DNA from: Lachancea dasiensis
Lineage: Eukaryota > Ascomycota > Saccharomycetes > Saccharomycetales > Saccharomycetaceae
DNA: 64,000 nt
Reading direction: 5' to 3'
NCBI GenBank assembly: GCA_900074725.1
Contig: LT598454.1
Location: 316,854 to 380,853, forward strand
The position numbers were made by a program, and so were the translations under genes. Each line of letters begins with the position of its first letter. Positions within the stretch are counted from its first letter, which is position 1. The notes beneath the pieces were generated by a model, which saw nothing but the letters and a program-made list of their open reading frames with translations, had not been told where the DNA came from and ran no database searches. Below are positions 28,945-38,321 of this stretch, one piece after another.

Positions 28945-30357
28945 ATGCTCAAAAATGCTCTTCTCTTTAGGCGAATAGCTGGTAATTGGCAGCATTCCAG
29001 AACTGTCGGCCGGCGTTTTCTGAGTAGTTCCAATGGTGCAGGTGCCAACGTTCTGCAGACCCTCAGAGACCGTGGCCTGGTATCGCAGGTTTCGCAACCT
29101 GAGTCGGTACTGGAAAATAAACTGGTAAGTGGAGAAAAAGTCGGACTTTACTGTGGAGCGGACCCGACTGCAAAGTCGCTGCATCTTGGGAATCTGTTAC
29201 CACTGATGGTGTTGCTGCATTTCTATATAGCCGGTCATGATGTTTACACTTTAGTTGGCGGTGCCACCGGGCAGGTTGGTGATCCTAGCGGCCGGAAGAC
29301 AGAGAGAGCGGGCATGGCAGACTGGCAAAGACTGGAAAATGTCTCCAAGATTCAGGGCCAGCTACGCGGATTCTTTGAGTCCGGGCTCGCATATTACAAG
29401 CACAAGACGGCATCCGTGGAGCATCAGTATGGCCGGGCTACCCATACCAACAATTACGATTGGTGGCACGACATGAGGATGCTGGATTTCCTGGCTCTTT
29501 ACGGCAGGCACATTCGTGTGCAGTCAATGCTGAACCGAGATTCTGTATCATCTCGGCTTGGAAGCAAAGAGGGCATTGGATTCAACGAATTCACCTACCA
29601 GATCTTACAGGCCTTCGATTACTACCACTTGAATAAAACACATGGGGTAACCGTGCAGGTTGGTGGCAACGACCAATGGGGCAATATCACTGCGGGAATC
29701 GACCTAATTAATCGAGTAGGCTGCACGGCACAGAATCAACCATTTGGACTCACTGTTCCTTTACTTACGACGTCGTCTGGCGAGAAATTTGGTAAATCTG
29801 CCGGGAACGCGGTCTTCATCGATCCTCATTTGACCAAGCCGTACGAGCTGTATCAATACTTTATTCAAGTTTCTGACGACGACGTGGAAAAGCTACTTAA
29901 AACTTTTACATTACTTCCACTAGAGCATATCAAAGAGACAATTGACGCCCATGCATCCATGGCCCATGAACGTGGCGCTCAGAGGCTATTGGCGCGTGAG
30001 GTGGTAGATCTGATACACGGTATGGGAAGCAGCAATGACGCAGAAATTGTTTCCGAAGTATTGTTCGGTGCCCACGATTTGGGGTCTTCGGCCACTGAGT
30101 TAATAAGACTATTTCAAGATGCCAACATTTTGTACACTTGTTCCCGAAACCTTTCCCTGGAACAAATCATCACCCAGGTAGCAAAATGCTCCAAATCAGA
30201 AGCTCGCCGGAAGCTCAAACAAGGAAGCATCTATGTCGGCCCCCGCAGAACGAAAGTTGCCGAAAATAAAGACGACGTAGCCCAATATCTCATCGATGGC
30301 CAAGTGTTGATTTTGCGCGTTGGCAAGCAAAAATGCTATGTGATAGAGGTCAAATAA
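28945..30357 (+). CDS. MSY1: Mitochondrial tyrosyl-tRNA synthetase
   Basis: Charges mitochondrial tRNA-Tyr. The 470-residue class I enzyme begins with the presequence MLKNALLFRRIAGNWQHSRT. The nucleotide motif CGADPTAKSLHLGNLLPL is the HIGH-equivalent, about 70-87. It then has GGATGQVGDPSGRKTER, QVGGNDQWGNITAGIDLI and the KMSKS-equivalent KFGKS near 280. A C-terminal S4-like RNA-binding domain lies about 395-450 (SEARRKLKQGSIYVG). Length is close to the 492 residues of S. cerevisiae. Order matches YPL097W. Confidence 0.96.
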   Translation: MLKNALLFRRIAGNWQHSRTVGRRFLSSSNGAGANVLQTLRDRGLVSQVSQPESVLENKLVSGEKVGLYCGADPTAKSLHLGNLLPLMVLLHFYIAGHDVYTLVGGATGQVGDPSGRKTERAGMADWQRLENVSKIQGQLRGFFESGLAYYKHKTASVEHQYGRATHTNNYDWWHDMRMLDFLALYGRHIRVQSMLNRDSVSSRLGSKEGIGFNEFTYQILQAFDYYHLNKTHGVTVQVGGNDQWGNITAGIDLINRVGCTAQNQPFGLTVPLLTTSSGEKFGKSAGNAVFIDPHLTKPYELYQYFIQVSDDDVEKLLKTFTLLPLEHIKETIDAHASMAHERGAQRLLAREVVDLIHGMGSSNDAEIVSEVLFGAHDLGSSATELIRLFQDANILYTCSRNLSLEQIITQVAKCSKSEARRKLKQGSIYVGPRRTKVAENKDDVAQYLIDGQVLILRVGKQKCYVIEVK

Positions 30358-30520
30358 TGCAAATTAGTCATTACAATATTGTAGATAGAACTATATAAAA
30401 TTACAGGTATTCCTGCACAGGTCCTGCCTGTTACTATACAAATTGACTTTCAAAATTCAGAAGACAAAAAGGTTTCAAGCTTTTTCAACCCCGCCCTAGT
30501 TCCATAGCGTACTATAGGTT

Positions 30521-30727
30521 TCAATCTCTCTTGGCGTTAGCGAATATTTGAGAGCCAGTCCAAGATATCACGCTCCAGAACCAAAGTAACACTGGGAAAA
30601 GTAAGACAGCGTTCCAGTAGTACAGCTTCGAGGAATCATGGCGAAATTTCCATAAAGTTACTAATGCAACTGTTATATATATATATGAGACTAATACAAC
30701 ACTCAAATAGGCCTTTTCAGGTTTCAT
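30521..30727 (-). CDS. ERI1: Eri1, subunit of the GPI GlcNAc transferase
   Basis: Small ER membrane subunit of GPI-GnT, which starts GPI-anchor synthesis; in S. cerevisiae it also binds active Ras2. The 68-residue product equals the yeast length. It has two membrane spans about 6-25 (AYLSVVLVSYIYITVALVTL) and 37-58 (YYWNAVLLFPVLLWFWSVIS). Its conserved end SWTGSQIFANAKRD has a dilysine-like tail. It is divergent from PNG1, the same placing as YPL096C-A and YPL096W. Confidence 0.88.
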   Translation of the reverse strand: MKPEKAYLSVVLVSYIYITVALVTLWKFRHDSSKLYYWNAVLLFPVLLWFWSVISWTGSQIFANAKRD

Positions 30728-30842
30728 TAGTTTCCGATGTCTGTTTGGTACATTAGTGGACTAATAAAACGTAAGATGGAATTCAATACACCACAGCCTT
30801 TCCAGAAGAAAAAGGCATTGAGTAGAGTAGGGTCGTAGAAAG

Positions 30843-31877
30843 ATGAATGAAAAGGCCATGTTTGATCATTTTGCTTCAAGATTCATGGCGGTATACCGCA
30901 AGAAAATCATTGATAAGTACCGAACCGTGTCTGACCTTCAAAGACTACAAACGCTGTTACAAACCAATGATTTTGCTCGGTCCATATATGGAATGAGCCA
31001 AAATCTTTGCACTAAGTATGATTCAGACGCTTGGCAAGCTAGCGTGCTGGATACCATTGATTTGGATACCATCTACACAAATGTAGAGGCCGTAGAAGGT
31101 ACTCCGGAAGACTATGTGGATCGGCTAGTTAAAGAACTGCTGCGATACTTCAAAAAGGACTTCTTTAGGTGGTGCAATAAGCCTGATTGCAGACATTGTA
31201 GCTCTCCCGGTGAGCAGATGACGCCTGTGGGGCACCAGCCCCCAAATGACGAAGAGCGGCCATATGACTGCGGGGTGGTAGAAGTGTATCAATGCTCAAA
31301 TTGCAAGCATCTCACAAGATTTCCGCGTTTCAATCATCCCGTCAAGCTACTGGAGACTCGCAGCGGCCGATGTGGGGAGTGGTGCAACTTGTTCATGTTG
31401 CTTCTGAAATCATTTGGCATCGAAGCGAGATATATATGGAATCGCGAAGACCACGTATGGTGTGAATTTTACTCTACTAATCTCAAGCGCTGGGTGCATG
31501 TTGACTCTTGCGAGCAGAGTTTTGATGAACCACATATTTACTCAGTCAATTGGAATAAGAAAATGAGCTATGCCATCGCCTTCAACAACACCGGTGTTGT
31601 CGATGTCAGTAAACGATACATTATCCAGAATCAGCTTACCCGGGATCAGATATCAGAGCAAGATCTTGTGTATCTGCTCGAAACTGTAACTAAACGACTA
31701 CGGGCAGGCTTGGGCGACCACGACCTTTATAAACTTGCTTGTCGAGACGAGCAAGAAAAACTAGGCTGGGCTACTGTAAGCGATGACTCAACACCCACGA
31801 AAACGGGCAGTAGTTTGAAAGGCAGGGAGAGTGGCTCAGCGGACTGGAAGAATCAGCGCGGAGAAGACGGTACTTAA
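30843..31877 (+). CDS. PNG1: Peptide:N-glycanase
   Basis: Removes N-glycans from misfolded glycoproteins retrotranslocated by ERAD, working with Rad23 and the proteasome. The 344-residue transglutaminase-fold enzyme has the zinc pairs C116/C119 (CRHC) and C151/C154 (CSNC). The triad is C177 in SGRCGEWCNLF, H204 in REDHVWCEF and D221 in WVHVDSCEQ. S. cerevisiae Png1 is 363 residues. The tail after about 310 is Ser/Gly-rich and not conserved. Its stop lies 55 bp from the convergent EHT1/EEB1 stop. Order matches YPL096W. Confidence 0.97.
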   Translation: MNEKAMFDHFASRFMAVYRKKIIDKYRTVSDLQRLQTLLQTNDFARSIYGMSQNLCTKYDSDAWQASVLDTIDLDTIYTNVEAVEGTPEDYVDRLVKELLRYFKKDFFRWCNKPDCRHCSSPGEQMTPVGHQPPNDEERPYDCGVVEVYQCSNCKHLTRFPRFNHPVKLLETRSGRCGEWCNLFMLLLKSFGIEARYIWNREDHVWCEFYSTNLKRWVHVDSCEQSFDEPHIYSVNWNKKMSYAIAFNNTGVVDVSKRYIIQNQLTRDQISEQDLVYLLETVTKRLRAGLGDHDLYKLACRDEQEKLGWATVSDDSTPTKTGSSLKGRESGSADWKNQRGEDGT

Positions 31878-31932
31878 TGAATGTGTATTGAAGCTATGGA
31901 CTCGATTTCAAATGTTACCGGCCACTTGCTGG

Positions 31933-33288
31933 TCATTTAATTAATTGCTCGAACTTATCAAAGAAGTGGGTGATCTGAGCTGTTGCCCAAGAATCGTAAT
32001 TCTTATCTAAGTATGCCAAATGGCCTCCCAGGTCCGAAACGCACAGTGTGACATTGCTATTTTCTCTCGCACATTCGTAGGGAATGGATTCTTCGCCTAC
32101 GACAGGATCGTCCTTAGCATTGATAATAAGCGAAGGCACTCGGACATTTGGAAGTTCGTGAATGGAAGAACAGGCTTTGTAGTAGTCGAGAGCAGAGCTG
32201 TAACCCAGACAGGGCGCAGTGAATACGTTGTCAAACTCCTGTGTTGATGTGAAGGAACCAGCCTTCTTGAGGTTTTCTCGAGTAAACACATGGAACGACG
32301 GGTTGGATCTAGAGGGCGCAGCAGCAGGCTTTTCATCTCCTTCTCTAGGTTCCAGCTCATTTATGTTTACTTTCACCAGTCTTGTCAGGAATTGTGCAAT
32401 CGCCTTGGAGAAAAGTGTACGAGACCACCAGTCACCATTCATTTTCAGAGCCGATTGGTAAAGGTCCCATGGGGTGCACAAAAAGGCTGCTGCTTCTACC
32501 GGCGCGTTGTCGCCCTCTTCGCCCAAATAATTACTTAACATGGTTCCTCCAAAGGAGAAACCAACTGCATAGATTTTCCTCGAAGGGTGGCGAGCCTTTT
32601 CCCTCTTCAGGAACTCGCGAATGTCGCTGGTGAATACGGCATAAAAAAGCTTGCGAGTCGTGATCTTAGACCTGGCACATCCTCGACTATTCAAAACAAC
32701 AACATCAAATTTCCCCTCGCCGGCCGTTGACAGATTTTGGGTCAACGATCTGATTATGGGCTCATGGGACCCTCCGGCCAGCCCATGGATGACAACTACC
32801 AAGGGCTTTTCACTCTCGTGGACCACCATTTTCTCGTCCTCCGTCAAAAACCGAGTTCTTGCCTGCAACCGTGGCCAACTCTTGGGATGGGTGGCCTGCT
32901 CATCGTCCGTAAACTTTGGTAAGTCGTACGTCTGAATCCTGGTATCCAAAGCGTACAGGTGTTTCCAGTTGCTCATAACCCAATCGGCGCTGCAAATTCC
33001 CCCATCCGAAAAGTCGACTATTTCTCGTCCATAAAATACAGGGTAGCTTTTCGAAAAATCTGCTGAACCCAGAAATATAGTCTGGAGATATCCGGTGAAG
33101 AGAGCAGGGTGTAGCTCGAATTTGGAAAGGTCCTTCAATCCCGGAATTTCTCGAGAAATAAATTCGTGCAATTGAATGGTCTCATTTTCATCCTTCAATT
33201 TCAAAGCAACTGTGCCCTGTGGGTGTGAAACCTGTTCGATTGTTCCACGATAGCCCCAATGAAATGGGTTCAGCAACGGTAATGGCAT
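31933..33288 (-). CDS. EHT1: Medium-chain fatty acid ethyl ester synthase/esterase (EHT1/EEB1)
   Basis: Acyl-CoA:ethanol O-acyltransferase with esterase activity that makes fruity ethyl esters; alpha/beta hydrolase of the Eht1/Eeb1/Ymr210w group. The 451-residue product (451-456 in S. cerevisiae) shows the oxyanion sequence VVIHGLAGGSHEP near 167 and the nucleophile S245 in GFSFGG. The acid is D393 or D394 in NAKDDPVV, and H423 lies in GGHLAYL. HPALFTGYLQT near 60 is typical of the group. It is the single ancestor of the YBR177C/YPL095C pair, so the symbol is a choice between two equal co-orthologues. Confidence 0.94.
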   Translation of the reverse strand: MPLPLLNPFHWGYRGTIEQVSHPQGTVALKLKDENETIQLHEFISREIPGLKDLSKFELHPALFTGYLQTIFLGSADFSKSYPVFYGREIVDFSDGGICSADWVMSNWKHLYALDTRIQTYDLPKFTDDEQATHPKSWPRLQARTRFLTEDEKMVVHESEKPLVVVIHGLAGGSHEPIIRSLTQNLSTAGEGKFDVVVLNSRGCARSKITTRKLFYAVFTSDIREFLKREKARHPSRKIYAVGFSFGGTMLSNYLGEEGDNAPVEAAAFLCTPWDLYQSALKMNGDWWSRTLFSKAIAQFLTRLVKVNINELEPREGDEKPAAAPSRSNPSFHVFTRENLKKAGSFTSTQEFDNVFTAPCLGYSSALDYYKACSSIHELPNVRVPSLIINAKDDPVVGEESIPYECARENSNVTLCVSDLGGHLAYLDKNYDSWATAQITHFFDKFEQLIK

Positions 33289-33633
33289 TGTTTAGATAAG
33301 AACAGTGAATCTGTGGTATAATTAACAAGCAGAATAGATCAGATTCAAACAATAGACGTGGCACCAAACAGTTAAACAGGTTTGCCAGAGCCAACAGCTA
33401 TGTTTAGTTGATATTTAGGTTCCGGCTAGTCATCCGGCTCACTTCCGCCTATGCATTTCTGAATGTAAACAGTCTTAAAATTTTTTAACTCGGGCATGCC
33501 ACGAGATGACAGAAATAAAAAACCCGCGAAGTGGGAATGACAGTTTTCAAATAAAATACAGGAATACTCTCTGTGCTCGAGACTAACTGACGATAATAAC
33601 TTAACGACAACCTGTTCGTGTAGTTTGCGAACT
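33289..33633. other. Intergenic region EHT1/EEB1 upstream, FZO1 downstream
   Basis: About 345 bp between the ester-synthase start and the FZO1 stop (both minus strand). Only short meaningless ORFs; no motif I can name. Confidence 0.5.
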
Positions 33634-36168
33634 TCAATCGACGTCAAGATCTATCTCTTCAATCACTTGGGCCTGAGCATTAGCGCGTTCTGCCAAATTC
33701 TTGAAAAACTTGAGCGAGATAGTGTTGTTGTGGAGTTTGGCTTCGATATCACGTCTAGCGGTTTGTTTCTTACCCAGTAGAGTTTCACATGATTTTACAA
33801 CCTCCCGTGATGGAAATTTGAGAACGTCACGAACTTCGTCAGATATACGCTTAGCGTTGCGGTGGGAGTAATCGATCTCCGCCAACTTAGAGCGATATTT
33901 ATAGGAGAGATTGAGCGGCAGAGCTCGTGGTAAATCGTGAATCAGATAAGAGACACCGAGTACGGAGGACACAAGGATGATCGAAGTCGAAATACGAGAA
34001 AAAGCTTGCCACGAGAAAAACCTAGATCCGTGAATCATGGCAGTGGTCAGAACCCTTGTACCACCCCAGGAGTACACTGCAAGAGCGGGAATCTTGGAAG
34101 TAAACAGCAATGATGGGTTTGTCCAGTATTTTGTCACTGAATAGTGGCCTAGTCCCAGAACCGCATACCAGCTTTGGTCGATTTCCGGTTCCACAGGCTC
34201 TTCAAGAGCCGATTTGTCACGGAACAGACCCCAGCTCAAGTATCGGAAGAACCCTTCCCACGAAGGAGAGAGCAAGTCTGTAACATCAAAAGACACGCGA
34301 AGAGCTTTCAATGAATTATGTTTCTTTTTTGTAAACATGAGCTCCTTTTGAAATTTGCGATCCGACATAAACTCCTCGCCCAACTCTGCTTTCCCTATTT
34401 CATTGATAGACTTGACGCAAACGGAAGTTTCGTTTTTGGCCTTGAATTCACTGGTTTCCACGCTTTCCTTGATCTGGTCTAGTATGAACTGCCTGGAACG
34501 CAGCACATAATCGTATATGGTTGAAAATCCTTCGTATGGAGGGAAATCCAAAAGAGACAGTTCCAGTGAGATGTTTATTTTATGCTTGGTAAATTCGTAT
34601 ACTTCATTTACCACTGATTCCACAAGCTTATCCACATGATCTGTCAACTTATGGCATTGTGTATTGGCAGCTTTTATTTCTGGAGTCATCTCGTGCAATT
34701 CATTATTGAGCTTATCGTTCTCTGACTTGTACAGATCCAAATTCCATTCTGTGATGACACAGATATCCTTTAGTAATTTAGTCAAGTAAGTTTTAGCAGG
34801 GAGCAGCTTCGATAGTGATCTCTTTTTCAACACAAAATTGCGCAATGAAGTCTCCAATTTGTCGAAGTCCGGGTCTTCAAAGTCAAAGCCATTATCACCA
34901 TCATCTCCATCATCTCCCCCAGGGCCATCGCCGTTAGAGAAAGACGGTTTTGAGCTGCTAGAAACAAAATGAACAAACTCATTTGATTGTTTATGAGTCT
35001 CCGGCGACATTTTTTTGATTTGATCCAATATGAGTTTTTTGCAGCGATCCTTGTTTCTTATTTGATCGAACTTATTAACAACAAAGAACATAAGTTTCTT
35101 TTCTCTCGATGCGACTTGAATAAATTCTTGACCTGAAAGAGTTAACTGGTTTTCGGAGTTCACAACAAATATCACCATATCAATTTCCTCCTGACGCGAA
35201 AGCACTTCAGTAGTCTGGATGGAATCCATGTTTAGACCAGGTGAATCAATCAACGATATGTCGACCGCCCCGTTACGCAGTAAACTGAGTTCGGCCGGTT
35301 TCTTGTCGTCATTGATATAGACCTTTAGTAAAGAGTAAAGTTCCGATTGGTATACAAGGTCTTCTAATTGGCTGATGGGGAAAACCCGATAAGTAGATTT
35401 ATCGCGTATATTGTATGCCTCAGTAGCTTCTTTGACGGTAGGAGCTATCGCCAGGGGTATCGCGTGCACTTCCTCGGTTCCAGTATACTCTCGGGCTTCT
35501 AATATTTCACAAAACACGTTGGTGCAAGGCAACTGATCTACAGGCATGAGCCTACGCTTCAACAGAGCGTTGCAGAAAGTGGATTTCCCGGCGTTTAAAT
35601 CGCCCGTAATGAAAACTTTGGAGGAGGTGTCATCAACACGCTTCTTGAGAGACTTGAGATGCTTTAAAGCGGCCGTTGTACGCACGGAAAACAGCTTGGA
35701 GATTGCGTTTTTGTCCAGATCAACACCGTTCGAGTTGTTTCCCCTAAGCTTGAAGTCAAGGTCCAAGATGTGCAAGTGGGAGCCGTCTGAATTCAAAGGC
35801 ACATGAATTGGACGGGAATGGTTTTCTCGTGTCAACAGTAAAATAAGTTCCTCGGAATTTTGTATTCCTCGATTGAGACCCACTCGGTTGTTGTTGTAGT
35901 TCCACTGGCTTAAATGTAATGACAACATCCTATCGTTAGAATGGCGGCGTTTGTGAGTTGAGTCGTGGACAGCCAAATGGTTGGTATCATCAGCTACAGT
36001 TGTTGCGTCATCACTTGTAAGGTGGTGGGTAGGCCGTGAGTACGTTAAACGATGTGGCTCTGACGAAACAGCCGTTGAGCTGTCATCCAAATCAAGCTCT
36101 TGCTGATATTCATCCTCGAAATTGATTGACTCATCATGAGAGTCCGGAAATAACGCTTTCTGGGACAT
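33634..36168 (-). CDS. FZO1: Mitofusin Fzo1
   Basis: Dynamin-like GTPase of the mitochondrial outer membrane that drives fusion with Ugo1 and Mgm1. The 844-residue protein (855 in S. cerevisiae) has a disordered N-terminus of about 100 residues. Its GTPase carries P-loop TGDLNAGKST at 188-197, switch T in LPCTNV about 213-218, DSPG at 308-311 and NKFD at 365-368. HR1 lies about 470-530. Two membrane spans lie about 690-760 (around SIILVSSVLGVSYLIHDLP), and a C-terminal heptad segment (HR2) follows. An acidic Gly/Asp run (GPGGDDGDDGDNG about 412-424) interrupts the end of the GTPase. Order matches YBR179C. Confidence 0.97.
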   Translation of the reverse strand: MSQKALFPDSHDESINFEDEYQQELDLDDSSTAVSSEPHRLTYSRPTHHLTSDDATTVADDTNHLAVHDSTHKRRHSNDRMLSLHLSQWNYNNNRVGLNRGIQNSEELILLLTRENHSRPIHVPLNSDGSHLHILDLDFKLRGNNSNGVDLDKNAISKLFSVRTTAALKHLKSLKKRVDDTSSKVFITGDLNAGKSTFCNALLKRRLMPVDQLPCTNVFCEILEAREYTGTEEVHAIPLAIAPTVKEATEAYNIRDKSTYRVFPISQLEDLVYQSELYSLLKVYINDDKKPAELSLLRNGAVDISLIDSPGLNMDSIQTTEVLSRQEEIDMVIFVVNSENQLTLSGQEFIQVASREKKLMFFVVNKFDQIRNKDRCKKLILDQIKKMSPETHKQSNEFVHFVSSSSKPSFSNGDGPGGDDGDDGDNGFDFEDPDFDKLETSLRNFVLKKRSLSKLLPAKTYLTKLLKDICVITEWNLDLYKSENDKLNNELHEMTPEIKAANTQCHKLTDHVDKLVESVVNEVYEFTKHKINISLELSLLDFPPYEGFSTIYDYVLRSRQFILDQIKESVETSEFKAKNETSVCVKSINEIGKAELGEEFMSDRKFQKELMFTKKKHNSLKALRVSFDVTDLLSPSWEGFFRYLSWGLFRDKSALEEPVEPEIDQSWYAVLGLGHYSVTKYWTNPSLLFTSKIPALAVYSWGGTRVLTTAMIHGSRFFSWQAFSRISTSIILVSSVLGVSYLIHDLPRALPLNLSYKYRSKLAEIDYSHRNAKRISDEVRDVLKFPSREVVKSCETLLGKKQTARRDIEAKLHNNTISLKFFKNLAERANAQAQVIEEIDLDVD

Positions 36169-36401
36169 TTTCAGGCTTGTTGGCGACCCTCTACGTTAAC
36201 TTGATCTAAGCTCATCATCATCGCATTATTAAAAACAATAATATAGACATACCTACAGTACCGTTCACAGCGATGTCGAACTAAATGGGCCGGCTAACGA
36301 ACGATTTGGTCCATTGGGCTGACTAGCGGCATTGAGCACAGTCGTGTTCAAAATTGACTGTTTCTGAGTGTGCAAGTTTTCAATTCTTTTCTTCGGTTCC
36401 T

Positions 36402-37136
36402 TCACTGCGTTTTTTGGGCCGTTTTACGCTTTCTTCTCTTCAACTTCTTGAGATAACTGTAACATTCAAGTTCGCCAAATCCGTAGAGCGGTTTGAAGCT
36501 CTCGAGCACTCCACAGTCTTCGAAAAGATTGGGAAACATCCAAAATCCACCTTTTTCGCTGCATACTGCCAAAGAAAGTAAGTACACAAAGAATCGCAGA
36601 ATCGCGATCCCAAAGAACACACCAATCAGCGCTAGAAGTGCGAGGGAAATGTAGTACACCACCCGTCTCATGGAAGCCGGCCATAGCGGGTAGCACACAA
36701 AGGCCAGGATTCCTACAACGATACCAATCACTAACAAATAATCTGTGAAAGTCTTGGCGTTGAAATTCCAAGTGTAGTACTCATCTGGCTGCAGTGTAGC
36801 TTTATCAGACAGCAGCAGATTGGGGTAGTCTTTGTTGGGTTTCACTCCATGGTCTTTGCACTCGGCACTGTGTAATTTTTTGCAGGGAACCACCAATTGG
36901 GTCTTGATGAGCTCAATGAACACTTTGCGAGCGTCTTCGTCATTGTGAACTGGGGGATACAGATCTGGCTGGTTTGCAGATTTGGAAGTGTACTCTGAGG
37001 AATTAAGGGCCCTGACAAAACGCTTGTACCGGAAAAAATCCACATGTCTGGACTGAAATAGGCCTTGTCTTTGCTTCAAAAGATTATGGTGGCGCAGCAG
37101 AGAAGCTACCGCCACTGGAGTCTGTGGATTGGACAT
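36402..37136 (-). CDS. SEC62: Sec62, post-translational ER translocation subunit
   Basis: Essential subunit of the Sec62/Sec63 complex that passes signal-bearing precursors to Sec61. The 244-residue product (274 in S. cerevisiae) has a conserved cytosolic N-terminus ([35 protein letters not shown] about 10-44). Two membrane spans follow about 132-150 ([19 protein letters not shown]) and 160-180 ([20 protein letters not shown]). The short C-terminal tail, rich in Lys/Arg ([16 protein letters not shown]), fits its contact with Sec63. Its partner SEC66 lies at 10.8 kb. Order matches YPL094C, divergent from NOG1. Confidence 0.96.
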   Translation of the reverse strand: MSNPQTPVAVASLLRHHNLLKQRQGLFQSRHVDFFRYKRFVRALNSSEYTSKSANQPDLYPPVHNDEDARKVFIELIKTQLVVPCKKLHSAECKDHGVKPNKDYPNLLLSDKATLQPDEYYTWNFNAKTFTDYLLVIGIVVGILAFVCYPLWPASMRRVVYYISLALLALIGVFFGIAILRFFVYLLSLAVCSEKGGFWMFPNLFEDCGVLESFKPLYGFGELECYSYLKKLKRRKRKTAQKTQ

Positions 37137-38321
37137 CGCGCAAGCACGTTCCTTCGATACTGTAGGGTTTGGAATAGTTGTGTTAGAAGTTGCCCGAAAC
37201 CTTCGGAGGATTCTTTGTAAACTTGACTAAAACTATATCCCAAGTCATTATATACGCGTTGCAACGATCGGGGCACAAATAATGCTCGCAAGGAGGCTGT
37301 GAGAGGCCTTGATCTCCTCGTGTGACTAGACCTCTGTTCAGGCCTGGGTTAGCGGCGGTGCCAGCTGCTGTTACCAGCGGTGGTTGTGCAGCTCGGTTCC
37401 AAAAAAAATAAAAATCTAAATGAAAGACACCAGGTCAGCGGTGGTCCATAAACTGGCCTCCGTATGTCTGCGTCATGGTCAAGAATACCAGGTATCTCGT
37501 CGATCCTACTCAGGACTTGTTTCGTGTCGAAGCTTCGCAGCGTGGTCGTGCGGCGCAAAACTGGCACCGCGTATCATTCTCGCCCTTGGAACAAACTTAA
37601 GTACTGTCGTGCAGCTATAGCACTTTTGGCGCGTGGTCTTGAGGTCTCGCATACCACCATACTTCATCTATGAACAGTTTAGCTGAATATATGCGATTCA
37701 AATCACTTTGTACTAATCTGACATGCTAGCGGCATCTGACAACTGTTCGTTCTTGACTCTGAACAGCCAGGAGTCCACCTTGGCCCATGCCGCGGTGGCA
37801 GAGTAGTCCACATGCAAGACTAAATTGGCGTCGGTACAACAAGCTTTCAAAAGAACACGAGGAACCAAGAGAGGGCAAAATACATTACACCTACACCTAA
37901 GATCGCCCACTTTTCCCTAGTATTCCCATCTCTTGTAGCCCGGTCTTTGGCTCGTCCCTCATCCTGACATCTAATCAATTTCTTTGCTCCGGTTATCTCG
38001 CTGGATCTGGGCCCATTCCATGGTGACAGTCTGGGAAAAAGTGATTTATAACAGCCGCTGAGAATTTGATGCTTTCCTTTTTTTTCATACACAGCTTTTT
38101 TTCGCCTGTTGAAAAATTTTTGGTGATGAGATGGGATGCGATGAGCTTGGAATATTTTAATCCAACTACATACAGGCTTGTCAAAGATCAACCAGTGTCT
38201 GACTTTAGAAGCCTCCAGAGACGTAAGCTCAAGATTTGGTAACTGTAGTTCCAAAGTTAAAGAGCGAGTTGTTTTTAAAGCCAGAAACTTGTGGTAAAAT
38301 ATCCTCACTCTCGCCAGAAAT
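37137..38321. other. Long divergent intergenic region SEC62-NOG1
   Basis: About 1.2 kb with no ORF that looks like a gene on either strand. The NOG1-proximal part holds RRPE and PAC elements (38110-38120 and 38138-38146). A GC-rich patch with GCGGTG/CAGCTGCTG repeats stands near 37350-37390. A snoRNA could hide here, but I found no convincing paired C and D boxes. Confidence 0.5.
38110..38146 (+). promoter_or_regulatory. RRPE and PAC elements of NOG1
   Basis: TGAAAAATTTT (38110-38120) is the rRNA-processing element bound by Stb3. GCGATGAG within 38138-38146 is the PAC core bound by Dot6/Tod6. They are 17 bp apart in the order usual for ribosome-biogenesis genes, about 180-210 bp before the NOG1 ATG. 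Confidence 0.85.
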
